A stretch of DNA of 6,995 bases. It comes from Candidatus Cloacimonadota bacterium. GTDB taxonomy: Bacteria; Cloacimonadota; Cloacimonadia; Cloacimonadales; TCS61. Under the pieces are notes generated by a model. It did not search any database. It had not been told where the DNA came from and was given only the letters and a program-made list of their open reading frames with translations. Positions 1 to 6,473 of the stretch are shown here, in pieces (positions within the stretch are counted from its first letter, which is position 1; every line of letters begins with the position of its first letter). The translations under genes were made by a program, and so were the position numbers. Location: positions 1-6,995 of the forward strand of contig JAUVIJ010000101.1 of assembly GCA_030592835.1 (NCBI GenBank). The letters are read 5' to 3'.

Positions 1-1455
1 ATATCTGAGATCATTCCCCAGGTCGCAGAAAAAAGGGATGATGGCTATTTCAGAATGTACATAGACAGGATTTTCTCCAAGGCTGGTTTTGGCTCCATAC
101 TGAACGGTTCAGTTTTATCCGGAAATGTAAAAAAAGGTGATGATCTCTATCTTCTTCCCGGTGACAAAGAATTTCGAATCCGTCGCTTGGAACGACACGG
201 TCATGAAGTGGATTCAGTAAAAGCAGGGGATAGGGCATCCCTTAATCTGGTTGGATTCAAACAGAAGGATCATATCAGGGGTATGATGTTATCCAATAAG
301 AATATTAAATCTACAACCCTTGTGGATGTCCGAATGAATTTATTTGATCACGATCTGACACTGGATTTGTGGAGTCAGGTCATATTCCTGCTGGGTACGA
401 TCAGGATCATAGCCCGGGTACATCTCCTTGACAAAAATACTCTGAGTGGCAATCAATTTGGACTGGGTCAGATATATTTTTCCCAGCCAATAATCACCCA
501 GACAGGTGATCCTTTCATCATCCGTAATTCATCGGGTGATAGAACCCTGGGTGGAGGAACAGTTATTGATCCCTATCCGCTCCATCATCGCCGGAGAAAG
601 GATTCCCAGATCGAGTTGGTGGAGAAAATAGCCAGTGGAGATCTTTTGGAACTAATTGTATCTGAAATCAGAAAATCTCATTTTCCCATAACAGAAAAGC
701 AACTGGCCGATAGTCTTAATATGAATCCCGAAGAACTAAATGATCCAATTTTTAACGAACTTCCGGGAACTATCAAATTCCTGCAGGGAGAGGAAAAAAT
801 TCTCCTCTTTGATAAAAAATCACTCATAAATTTTCAGAATAAAATCCTGAATAGTTTATTAGAATACCATAGAAAATTTCCCTTAAAAGCAGAAGGAAAA
901 TCCTTCAATGAATTATTGGGATTATTTGGTACTCTTAAACATGAAAATCTGCAACTGACACTCCGTTTATTACTGCAGGATCTGGAGCATCAGGGGAAAA
1001 TCAAGAAAATGGGGAAAACCTGGTCTATTATAGATCATAAAGTACAATTGAATAAGGAAATGCAGGCTAAAATAGATGAATTGAACGAATACTTTACCAA
1101 CAACAGCTCCCTGGGAATTGAGTTTAAGGATCTTATGGAAATTTTTTCTCCCAGAGGTTATGATAAAAATTCACTTCAACAGATTCTGAATTATCTTCGT
1201 GTGGAAAACAGGATATATGTTATTAAAAATACTTTTAACCCAGCTTCTCTCGTCAATAATTACCAGCAGATTCTGATCAGACATCTGAAAAATCATTCCG
1301 AAGGTATTACTGTAGCTGAATTCAGAGATCTGATCAAAGGAAACAGGGCAACAGCGCTTTTACTCCTTGAGTTCTTTGACGAACAGGGGATTACACTTCG
1401 TCAGGAAAACTCCAGAGTGTTCACAAAGAGATTTAAAGATTCTATCACAAATTGA
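1..1455 (+). CDS. selB: Selenocysteine-specific translation elongation factor SelB, C-terminal part (5' end off the window)
   Basis: SelB is a GTP-binding elongation factor that carries Sec-tRNA(Sec) to the ribosome and recognises the SECIS hairpin in selenoprotein mRNAs. The reading frame is open from base 1, so the ATG at 55 is an internal Met (context GYFRMYIDRIF), not a start. The 484 visible codons lack the N-terminal GTPase domain, roughly the first 150-170 residues of a family member of 600-650 aa. Visible in order are translation-factor beta-barrel domain II (about 50-300; GFGSILNGSVLSG and KKGDDLYLLP), then domain III (about 310-590) ending in the SelB hallmark GDRTLGGGTVIDP (GGGTVIDP at 550-573). 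After these come four winged-helix repeats of the SECIS-binding arm, the last with GITVAEFRDL...ATALLLLEFFDEQGITLR. Identification is by recalled family motifs. selA and tRNA-Sec, common neighbours, are not in the window. The TGA stop is at 1453-1455. Confidence 0.95.
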   Translation: MSEIIPQVAEKRDDGYFRMYIDRIFSKAGFGSILNGSVLSGNVKKGDDLYLLPGDKEFRIRRLERHGHEVDSVKAGDRASLNLVGFKQKDHIRGMMLSNKNIKSTTLVDVRMNLFDHDLTLDLWSQVIFLLGTIRIIARVHLLDKNTLSGNQFGLGQIYFSQPIITQTGDPFIIRNSSGDRTLGGGTVIDPYPLHHRRRKDSQIELVEKIASGDLLELIVSEIRKSHFPITEKQLADSLNMNPEELNDPIFNELPGTIKFLQGEEKILLFDKKSLINFQNKILNSLLEYHRKFPLKAEGKSFNELLGLFGTLKHENLQLTLRLLLQDLEHQGKIKKMGKTWSIIDHKVQLNKEMQAKIDELNEYFTNNSSLGIEFKDLMEIFSPRGYDKNSLQQILNYLRVENRIYVIKNTFNPASLVNNYQQILIRHLKNHSEGITVAEFRDLIKGNRATALLLLEFFDEQGITLRQENSRVFTKRFKDSITN

Positions 1456-1471
1456 GTCACGAATCTAAATT

Positions 1472-2155
1472 ATGGAAAAAAACAAAGGAATACCTGCGAC
1501 AATCGGTCTGGTCGCTTTTTTCAATCCTATCCGCAATCGTGTAGAAACTTTTGTAGATAACAGGTTAAATACATCCGACCTGGATTTTCTGGGAAAGACA
1601 AGCACTTTTACTGAAAATTTTTCCGGAGAGAGTGTGATCGAAGGTTTTGAGGAATATATCTGTGAAAATTTGATGCAACGTCTGCCAATAAAGAAAGTTA
1701 CACTCGTATCATTCGATTCCCAAATGAACAGCTTTAAATTCAACGAGATCCGGGGCAGTGATATCGAAGAGAATTCCAGTGTAGAAGATATTCACGGAAT
1801 CTTAGCTCAGAATTTGGTCAGGAAGAATTATATAACCAACGAAAATCCTACCGATATTGCCAGTTTCAGTCTGATCTTACCAATAATTTTCGAGGATGAT
1901 TATAAATGGTTCTTAGCCCTGGGTAAAAAAATGGATAAATCTGTATACTCCAGAAACGATGAAAAAGCTTTGATCAAATTAACCGACAGGATCAGACTTT
2001 CGCTGAAATTTATTTTAGCTTACGATGATATCATCAATAACAGATATATTCATATCATCAACGAAAAAAATGCAATTATTGAGAAATACAGAAATGAGAT
2101 TAAACATTTAAAAACTGGAAACCCGGAAAATGATCAGAAGAATAATGACCGATAA
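1472..2155 (+). CDS. Stand-alone GAF-like domain protein, truncated paralog of the downstream membrane sensor
   Basis: A 227-aa protein with no exact family name that I recognise. Residues 7-214 align with residues 420-629 of the next gene's product at about 58% identity by hand alignment with one gap. Residues 6-19 keep only the end of the paralog's last membrane helix (GIPATIGLVAFFNP), probably too short to span a membrane, followed by the juxtamembrane linker RNRVETFVD. Residues about 58-182 look like a GAF fold, ending in the typical pattern SLILPIIF...KWFLALG...DEKALIKLTDRIRLSLK. Residues about 183-214 are a probable coiled coil and the tail is polar. No kinase or other output domain is present. 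It starts 16 nt after selB. An in-frame TAA at 1466-1468 rules out a longer form, and no good Shine-Dalgarno sequence precedes the ATG, so coupling to selB translation is plausible. The frame is intact and the identity blocks are conserved, which argues against a pseudogene. Confidence 0.8.
   Translation: MEKNKGIPATIGLVAFFNPIRNRVETFVDNRLNTSDLDFLGKTSTFTENFSGESVIEGFEEYICENLMQRLPIKKVTLVSFDSQMNSFKFNEIRGSDIEENSSVEDIHGILAQNLVRKNYITNENPTDIASFSLILPIIFEDDYKWFLALGKKMDKSVYSRNDEKALIKLTDRIRLSLKFILAYDDIINNRYIHIINEKNAIIEKYRNEIKHLKTGNPENDQKNNDR
1490..2113 (+). repeat. Diverged direct duplication, copy 1 (partner 3437-4066)
   Basis: This stretch encodes the segment shared with the cytoplasmic third of the following gene. 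Protein identity is about 58%, and synonymous positions also differ widely, so the duplication is old. Homology begins abruptly at GIPAT; the six codons before it (MEKNKG and their DNA) do not match the partner's upstream sequence. Confidence 0.85.
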
Positions 2156-2179
2156 TTATTCAGACATCACAGGTAAAAT

Positions 2180-4093
2180 ATGAAAATTATTGAAAGAATA
2201 AAGGATTATAAACAGTTGATCTGGATTTTACTCATTGTAATGATAACACTGGTATCGATAGATTTGTTGCATGTAGTTTTCAAAGGATTGTTCTATAAAA
2301 CAATACCCTTCAAAATAGAAGACATGATCGTTGTTAGTATTGATAAACCTGAGACCGATTCCATACTGCTTGGTAAAATTATTCTTTATCTGGATTCCCT
2401 GGATTACAGGCAATATTATGATCAACTAATTAATGATGAAGATTCAGATGAAATATCAGAAGATCGTGGTAAGATCAACATTCAGCTTGGAGGATCAAAT
2501 ATTGTATCTATCGATCTGGAGAATATCAATTTTGATACCCAAAAGGATTCTGTAACTGTCAGATTTAAAGAAAAAGATTCGGATTTAATCAGGGAAATAA
2601 AAGTAGAAAAGACAAGTGCAGTTAACATCCAACGACTCATAAATAGTATATTGAATCTTATTTTGATTATATTTGTATTTTCAAATTCCTTCCTCTTATT
2701 GAAGTACAGTCACAATCCCAACAGTTTGCTGGTAGTTCTTTTCCTGATCTTGCTTTTCCTGCCAACGCCGAATAATATTCTACCTGGATCGATAGCATCA
2801 TTATGGAAATTGCTGATCTCACCTTTCTGGGGGATTATTTTCTATCATTTCATTGTCAGTGAAACCAATTTGGAAAAGAAAGTATTCAAGATTTATAAAA
2901 TATCTGCTTTATTATTTTTACCGGGATACTTATTGAGCTTCCTGGGGGTTGAATTAGGAATAGCTCACATCTGGTCTGCTTTCTGGCTTCTAAAAGGATT
3001 TTTATTACTTAGAAAGCAAAGCAGGATCATAAAAGACATTAGCTTAAAACGTTTATTAGGGTCATTCAGCGGGATTGGTATATCTCTGCTTTCTGCTGGA
3101 ATATTCTTTGCCATTATTCTCTTAATTGCTTTACTTGCTGGCGTATCCGGTCTGGCAGGTTTGTCTGATCTTTTAGAAAATAAGATCATCGGTATTGTAA
3201 TAGCATCCCTGGTTGTACTGCCGGCACTATCTTTCCTGATCGGGATAATCTGGTTCATGGGGTCATTTTCCTGGAGTCTGCTGGCAGGGACAACACTGGA
3301 TATGAAGATCCGTAGCACTATTATCTATACAATTGTTGGTGTTGTCTTCATAACCTTATTCGGGATTTTGGATTACAGTCTAGGTGAAATCCTGCAGAGT
3401 ATTTTTGGAAAATTCATCGCTTCAGAGTTTATTGCCGGTATACCCGCAACTGTCGGTCTGATTATTTTCTTTAATCCGATGAGGAACAGGGTAGAACGGC
3501 TGGTTGATAAAAAATTGAACTCTACCGAACTGGATTTTCTGGAGAAGACCGACGGTTTTAGTAGAGATCTCTCAGAAGAAGGAGTTCAGGAGGGTTTTGA
3601 AGAATATATCTGTGATAATCTCTATAGCCTGCTTTCGCTGAAAAAAGTTGCTCTTGTATCCTGGAGCGATAAAGATAAAAGCTATATTTTCAATGAGATT
3701 CGGGGTAGCGAAATCGAAGAAAACTCACCTGTGAAGGATGAAAAAGACTATCTTTCCCAGAATCTGGTCAGAAATATTACTGCTTTCGAAAAAAATCCCC
3801 CGGAGGATATCTCAAGCTTCAGTCTTATTCTACCGATAATTTTTGATCAGCAACATAAATGGTTTCTTGCCCTCGGTGGAAAAGAAGATAGAAGCTCCTA
3901 CACAAAATCCGATGAAATGGCATTGTTGAAACTAGCGGACAGGATAAGATTATCTCTTAAATTTATACTTGCTTACGAGGATATAGTCAATCATAGATCA
4001 GAAAAGATCATCTCCAAAAAGAATTGTGAATTGGCAGAAATCAGGAAAAAAGTTTTAGATCTAAAGAAAGAAATTGCAGAATTAAAATCTTGA
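2180..4093 (+). CDS. Ten-pass membrane sensor-like protein with cytoplasmic GAF-like domain and coiled coil, no kinase domain
   Basis: A 637-aa integral membrane protein, probably a signal receptor; its ligand and output are unknown. Hydrophobic segments lie near residues 13-33, 153-174, 182-196, 207-226, 238-258, 262-277, 292-320, 336-361, 378-397 and 413-431. Basic loops (KKVFKIYK, RKQSRIIKDISLKR, NPMRNRVERLVDKK) fit the positive-inside rule with both ends in the cytoplasm. Residues about 35-150 form an extracytoplasmic acidic domain I do not recognise. After the last helix, FFNPMRNRVERLVDKKL matches the linker seen in ComP-like and other multi-pass sensor kinases (pattern PLRxRVQRLVDRxF). 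A GAF-like domain follows (about 465-595; SLILPIIF, WFLALGGKEDRSSYTKSDE, LADRIRLSL), then a Lys/Glu-rich coiled coil to the end. HisKA, HATPase and GGDEF motifs are absent. AGG at 2171-2173 is a fair ribosome site 6 nt before the ATG. It lies 24 nt after its truncated paralog, probably in the same transcript. Confidence 0.85.
   Translation: MKIIERIKDYKQLIWILLIVMITLVSIDLLHVVFKGLFYKTIPFKIEDMIVVSIDKPETDSILLGKIILYLDSLDYRQYYDQLINDEDSDEISEDRGKINIQLGGSNIVSIDLENINFDTQKDSVTVRFKEKDSDLIREIKVEKTSAVNIQRLINSILNLILIIFVFSNSFLLLKYSHNPNSLLVVLFLILLFLPTPNNILPGSIASLWKLLISPFWGIIFYHFIVSETNLEKKVFKIYKISALLFLPGYLLSFLGVELGIAHIWSAFWLLKGFLLLRKQSRIIKDISLKRLLGSFSGIGISLLSAGIFFAIILLIALLAGVSGLAGLSDLLENKIIGIVIASLVVLPALSFLIGIIWFMGSFSWSLLAGTTLDMKIRSTIIYTIVGVVFITLFGILDYSLGEILQSIFGKFIASEFIAGIPATVGLIIFFNPMRNRVERLVDKKLNSTELDFLEKTDGFSRDLSEEGVQEGFEEYICDNLYSLLSLKKVALVSWSDKDKSYIFNEIRGSEIEENSPVKDEKDYLSQNLVRNITAFEKNPPEDISSFSLILPIIFDQQHKWFLALGGKEDRSSYTKSDEMALLKLADRIRLSLKFILAYEDIVNHRSEKIISKKNCELAEIRKKVLDLKKEIAELKS
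3437..4066 (+). repeat. Diverged direct duplication, copy 2 (partner 1490-2113)
   Basis: This is the 3' third of the membrane sensor gene, homologous to nearly the whole upstream 227-aa gene. Blocks identical between copies include EGFEEYIC, NEIRGS, SFSLILPIIF, KWFLALG and DRIRLSLKFILAY. The coiled-coil tail is the least conserved part. Confidence 0.85.
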
Positions 4094-4149
4094 AAGACGA
4101 ATTGCAAAGATAAGCACAACCATTGATGTTATTGTATGTTGACTGATAA

Positions 4150-4203
4150 AACCTTCCGATCTTTATCTGACAGCAAACTCACCATAAGAAAGATCGGAAG
4201 GTT
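4150..4203. repeat. Perfect 15-bp inverted repeat, possible transcription terminator
   Basis: Arms AACCTTCCGATCTTT (4150-4164) and AAAGATCGGAAGGTT (4189-4203) are exact reverse complements around a 24-nt loop. The left arm starts 56 nt after the stop codon of the membrane sensor gene, the right place for a terminator of the selB-side transcript. No T-tract follows on the + strand (ATAAAGAG) and only TTTATC follows on the - strand, so intrinsic termination is uncertain; an RNA-stability hairpin or a protein-binding palindrome are alternatives. Confidence 0.5.
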
Positions 4204-4240
4204 ATAAAGAGTTATTAAATCACCGTTCTTGAATTAACTT

Positions 4241-4340
4241 AATTGAACTAGAGATTGCTTCGACAGTAATAGCCATAAGAAACCATGCCTGCGGCAAGTA
4301 AACCTCGCAAAGACAAATAAAATCAAATTGTTGTTACGCT
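4241..4340 (-). repeat. Degenerate intergenic repeat unit A
   Basis: The unit begins AATTGAACTAGAGATTGC (4241-4258) and has its other end GCAAAGACA at 4307-4315, followed by a matching flank ending TGTTGTTACGCT. The same start, end and flank recur in unit C (4467-4641), while the middle differs in length. Read on the minus strand it is TGTCTTTGCGAGG...GAAGCAATCTC, the form of a short repeat that I recall as common between genes in several bacterial phyla (TCATTGCGAG...CAATCTC). Strand is assigned by that convention. Confidence 0.6.
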
Positions 4341-4375
4341 TTTGAGAATAGATGCTAAGATATGAAAAATTATTT

Positions 4376-4424
4376 CTGTCATTGTGAGAAGTTACGCTGC
4401 AAGCGGAACGACGTGGCAATCTCT
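4376..4424 (+). repeat. Degenerate intergenic repeat unit B, inverted relative to A and C
   Basis: It starts with CTGTCATTGTGAGAAG and ends with ACGTGGCAATCTCT. Its reverse complement has the AGAGATTGC start and an ACAATGACA end corresponding to GCAAAGACA of units A and C. It is the copy closest to the common TCATTGCGAG...CAATCTC form. It has a short GC-richer centre (CGCTGCAAGCGG) that can fold on itself, unlike the AT-rich surroundings. Confidence 0.6.
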
Positions 4425-4466
4425 TGTACAATAAATTCTATGAGTTTATTAAAAATGCACTATCCG

Positions 4467-4641
4467 AATTAAACTAGAGATTGCGTACTCCTTCGCTTAC
4501 TTCTTCGCAAAAGCTTCGAAGTTCAAGAAAGCTTCCACCTTCATTCAAATTACGGCGGATAAAATGGCGGACAGGTCGAAAGAAAAACATCCGATAACTG
4601 CCAGGTGCAAAGACATAAAGTAATATTACTGTTGATACGCT
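4467..4641 (-). repeat. Degenerate intergenic repeat unit C, longer version
   Basis: AATTAAACTAGAGATTGC (4467-4484) matches the start of unit A at 17 of 18 positions, GCAAAGACA recurs at 4607-4615, and the flank TGTTGATACGCT matches that of A. The interior is about 75 bases longer than in A and contains small palindromes (CTTCGAAG at 4514-4521, two AAGCTT sites) and a repeated GGCGGA. It could be a compound of two units or a unit with an insertion. Confidence 0.5.
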
Positions 4642-4745
4642 ACACAATGCACACGTGATGCTGATATTTAAAAATATCTACTGCATTATTTGAGTTTAAG
4701 ATCTTTTCGGAAAATGATATTAAATTCTTATTCCAAACTGATTAA

Positions 4746-4807
4746 TTGGTACTTCAATGCTAATTGACAATATAAATATTGGACAGATCTCTCCGAATAA
4801 ATAAAAT
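4746..4807 (+). promoter_or_regulatory. Probable promoter region of the HAD-phnDC operon, exact boxes unresolved
   Basis: A perfect TTGACA lies at 4764-4769 but has no good -10 box at 16-18 nt. Other possible combinations are TTGGTA (4746-4751) with TATAAA (4771-4776) at 19 nt, and TTGGAC (4779-4784) with TAAAAT (4802-4807) at 17 nt. The position, following the repeat cluster and just upstream of the first gene of an operon, is right. No clear Pho-box direct repeat was seen. Confidence 0.25.
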
Positions 4808-4860
4808 TATCATTCTCTGAAATTTAAAAGTATTCTTAATAATTTAATAAAGGATTAAAC

Positions 4861-5574
4861 ATGAATTATGAGACAATTTTATACGATATAGACGGTACTT
4901 TGTTTGATTATCGAGTTGCTGAAGAAACAGCATTCCAGAAAACTATGCAGAATTTTGGTCTTGATATTGATCTTGATATTGTGAAAGAAGAGTATGTCAG
5001 AATAAACTCAGAATTATGGCAGCAATTCGAGAACAACAGAATCACAGCAGAATTTCTCAGAGTTGAACGTTTCAGGTTATTGCTTAAGAGTGATAGTTTC
5101 CTGAGTTGTTCGGATAAGATTACACCTGATCAGATCAGTGATTATTATATAAAAAGATTGTCGGAAAATACATTTTTATTACCTGAAGCCAGAGAAATCG
5201 TAGAATATTTTCACGACAGGATCAAACAAGTCCTGATTTCCAATGGTCTGGTCGATGTACAAATACCCAGAGTTAGAAATTCCGAATTGAATAATTTCTT
5301 TGAACAGATTTTTATATCAGAAGAAATCGGATATCCTAAACCACATCCGGGAATTTTCAAGTATGTTTTCGATAAATTGAAGATAGATGATAAAAAAAAA
5401 GTAATTATTATTGGGGATAATCTGGGTTCCGATATCAAGGGAGGCAATGATTTTGGTATTGACACCTGTTGGTTCAATCCTAATAAGTTACCTAATAATT
5501 CGGGTATTATACCAAAGTATGAGATCAGACGTTTAATAGAAATAAAAAAGATAGTTGAAGGTGGAGAAAAATGA
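4861..5574 (+). CDS. yjjG: HAD-superfamily phosphatase, YjjG/YfnB-type noncanonical nucleotidase family
   Basis: A 237-aa cytoplasmic Mg-dependent phosphatase. Family members remove phosphate from noncanonical pyrimidine nucleotides and related phosphoesters through an aspartyl-phosphate intermediate. All four HAD motifs are intact: motif I DIDGT (nucleophile D9, acid/base D11), motif II LISNG (S127), motif III lysine K160 in GYPKPHPGIF, and motif IV GDNLGSD (D186, D191). A helical C1 cap lies at about residues 16-105. The YjjG-like stretches ELWQQFENNRIT and SDIKGGNDFGIDTCWFNPN support the subfamily. Because motif I is DxDGT, it is not a PhnX phosphonatase, which lacks the second Asp. AGGA at 4851-4854, 6 nt before the ATG, fixes the start. 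The stop overlaps the phnD-like start (ATGA), so it is the first gene of a phn-type transport operon. Its real substrate may be an organophosphate linked to that uptake. A 12-base tandem repeat (about 4959-4982) encodes LDIDLDIV. The subfamily is likely; the substrate is not established. Confidence 0.85.
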   Translation: MNYETILYDIDGTLFDYRVAEETAFQKTMQNFGLDIDLDIVKEEYVRINSELWQQFENNRITAEFLRVERFRLLLKSDSFLSCSDKITPDQISDYYIKRLSENTFLLPEAREIVEYFHDRIKQVLISNGLVDVQIPRVRNSELNNFFEQIFISEEIGYPKPHPGIFKYVFDKLKIDDKKKVIIIGDNLGSDIKGGNDFGIDTCWFNPNKLPNNSGIIPKYEIRRLIEIKKIVEGGEK

Positions 5575-6473
5575 AAACTTTAGGCTATATTTTGATCATT
5601 CTTATGACTCTTGTAGTGAGTTGTTCCCAGGGTGGAGAACTGGGGACAAAAGGTAATCCCATAAAAATGTATTTTGTTCCTTCTATGGAAGCAGGTAAAA
5701 TAGTTACCAGTGGACAGGAGATAGCTGATTATCTTATGGAAGAAACAGGTCTTCATTTTCGAGTGGCTGTTCCTACCAGTTATGCTTCTGTGATCGAAGC
5801 TATCGGAACCCAGGAAACTGATATAGCCTGGTTGGCTACTTTTGCCTATATCCTGGCTAATGAGAAATTCGGTGCCGAAGTGGCTTTAACAGTGATACGA
5901 AAAGGATTGGATAAGTATAGAGGTCAATTTGTGGCTAAAAGCGATAGCGGAATCGATTCCCTGGAAGACATTGATGGAAAAGTGGTTGCCTACACTGATG
6001 CAGCATCAACTTCTGGTTTTATTTATCCCTCGGCAGTATTGATGAAAAATAATATCAAACCCAGCAACACTTTATTTGCGGGAGGTCACCCTCAGGCAAT
6101 CCTGGCTGTTTATCAGGGCAGGGTTGATGTAGGCTGTACTTTCTGGTCACCAATGGGTGAGGATGGCGAAATCCACGATGCCAGAAGAGCTGTTATCGAT
6201 ACTTATCCGGATGTAATAGAAAAGATCAAGATCGTTGCTTATACCGATTGGATACCTAACGATACAGTAACCTTTCGAAAGGATTTTCCCGCGGATAAAA
6301 GAGATCAGATAGTGCAGGCTTTACTGGATTATGCTCAAACTGATGTTGGGAAACAGACCCTGAACGATCTTCTGGATATTGATAATTTTGTAAGAGCAGA
6401 TGATGCTGATTATGATGTTGTCAGATCTACCTTGAATACAATTGGATCTGAGGCTGCGGAGTTTTTAAAATGA
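5571..6473 (+). CDS. phnD: PhnD-like phosphonate/phosphite/phosphate ABC transporter substrate-binding lipoprotein
   Basis: A 300-aa periplasmic-binding-type lipoprotein that captures a phosphorus oxyanion or phosphonate and delivers it to the membrane permease. Residues 1-17 are a lipoprotein signal peptide (KTLGYILIILMTLVVS) with lipobox VVSC and lipidated Cys at C18. The mature protein has the PhnD-family pattern: FVPSMEAGKI near 35-44, SYASVIEAIGTQETDIAWL at 70-88, the anion-binding loop DAASTSGFIYPS at 143-154, GGHPQAILAVYQGRVDVG at 171-188, and IPNDTVTFRKDF at 228-239. Length is normal for the family. GGAG at 5563-5566 lies 4 nt before the ATG, which overlaps the preceding stop; its own stop overlaps the phnC start, so translation of the three genes is probably coupled. 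Ligand choice between phosphonate, phosphite, methylphosphonate and phosphate cannot be read from the sequence alone. Confidence 0.9.
   Translation: MKTLGYILIILMTLVVSCSQGGELGTKGNPIKMYFVPSMEAGKIVTSGQEIADYLMEETGLHFRVAVPTSYASVIEAIGTQETDIAWLATFAYILANEKFGAEVALTVIRKGLDKYRGQFVAKSDSGIDSLEDIDGKVVAYTDAASTSGFIYPSAVLMKNNIKPSNTLFAGGHPQAILAVYQGRVDVGCTFWSPMGEDGEIHDARRAVIDTYPDVIEKIKIVAYTDWIPNDTVTFRKDFPADKRDQIVQALLDYAQTDVGKQTLNDLLDIDNFVRADDADYDVVRSTLNTIGSEAAEFLK

Larger units (their letters stand above)
4094..4860. other. Gene-free spacer with repeats and an AT-rich promoter-proximal end
   Basis: No convincing gene is present on either strand in these 767 bases, and I saw no tRNA or other RNA cloverleaf. In order it holds a 15-bp inverted repeat (4150-4203), three degenerate intergenic repeat units (about 4241-4641) and an AT-rich stretch (about 4660-4860) leading into the phosphatase/phn operon. 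The 65-codon minus-strand open frame at 4234-4431 runs through the repeat units and looks like chance. Apart from these elements I see nothing in the spacer. Confidence 0.75.

Noticed and set aside
55..57. ATG as a possible selB start
   Set aside because: The frame is open to base 1 and the preceding codons (GYFR before MYIDRIF) fit SelB domain II, so this Met is internal.
1465..1743. Minus-strand open frame opposite the short GAF gene
   Set aside because: The + strand frame is homologous to the downstream paralog; the antisense frame is a shadow.
2285..2630. PDZ or Cache domain in the extracytoplasmic part of the membrane sensor
   Set aside because: The length would fit, but I could not find a convincing motif of either family.
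2965..3318. 117-codon minus-strand open frame inside the membrane sensor gene
   Set aside because: It opposes well-defined transmembrane segments of the + strand gene and resembles no family.
4234..4431. 65-codon minus-strand open frame in the spacer
   Set aside because: It runs through degenerate repeat units A and B, has a low-complexity Arg/Ser/Leu composition and no recognisable family, and lies in a region with no other coding signal.
4241..4641. CRISPR array
   Set aside because: The units are unequal in length and spacing, occur in both orientations, and lack identical short direct repeats with unique spacers.
4663..4678. GATATTT/AAATATC hairpin
   Set aside because: A 7-bp, almost all A/T stem with a 2-nt loop in very AT-rich DNA is expected by chance.
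5211..5477. 88-codon minus-strand open frame inside the HAD gene
   Set aside because: It overlies HAD motifs II to IV on the + strand and has no independent support.
4861..5574. Phosphonoacetaldehyde hydrolase (PhnX) as identity for the HAD gene
   Set aside because: PhnX has Ala in place of the second motif I Asp and a cap-domain Schiff-base Lys; here motif I is a normal phosphatase DIDGT and other segments match YjjG.
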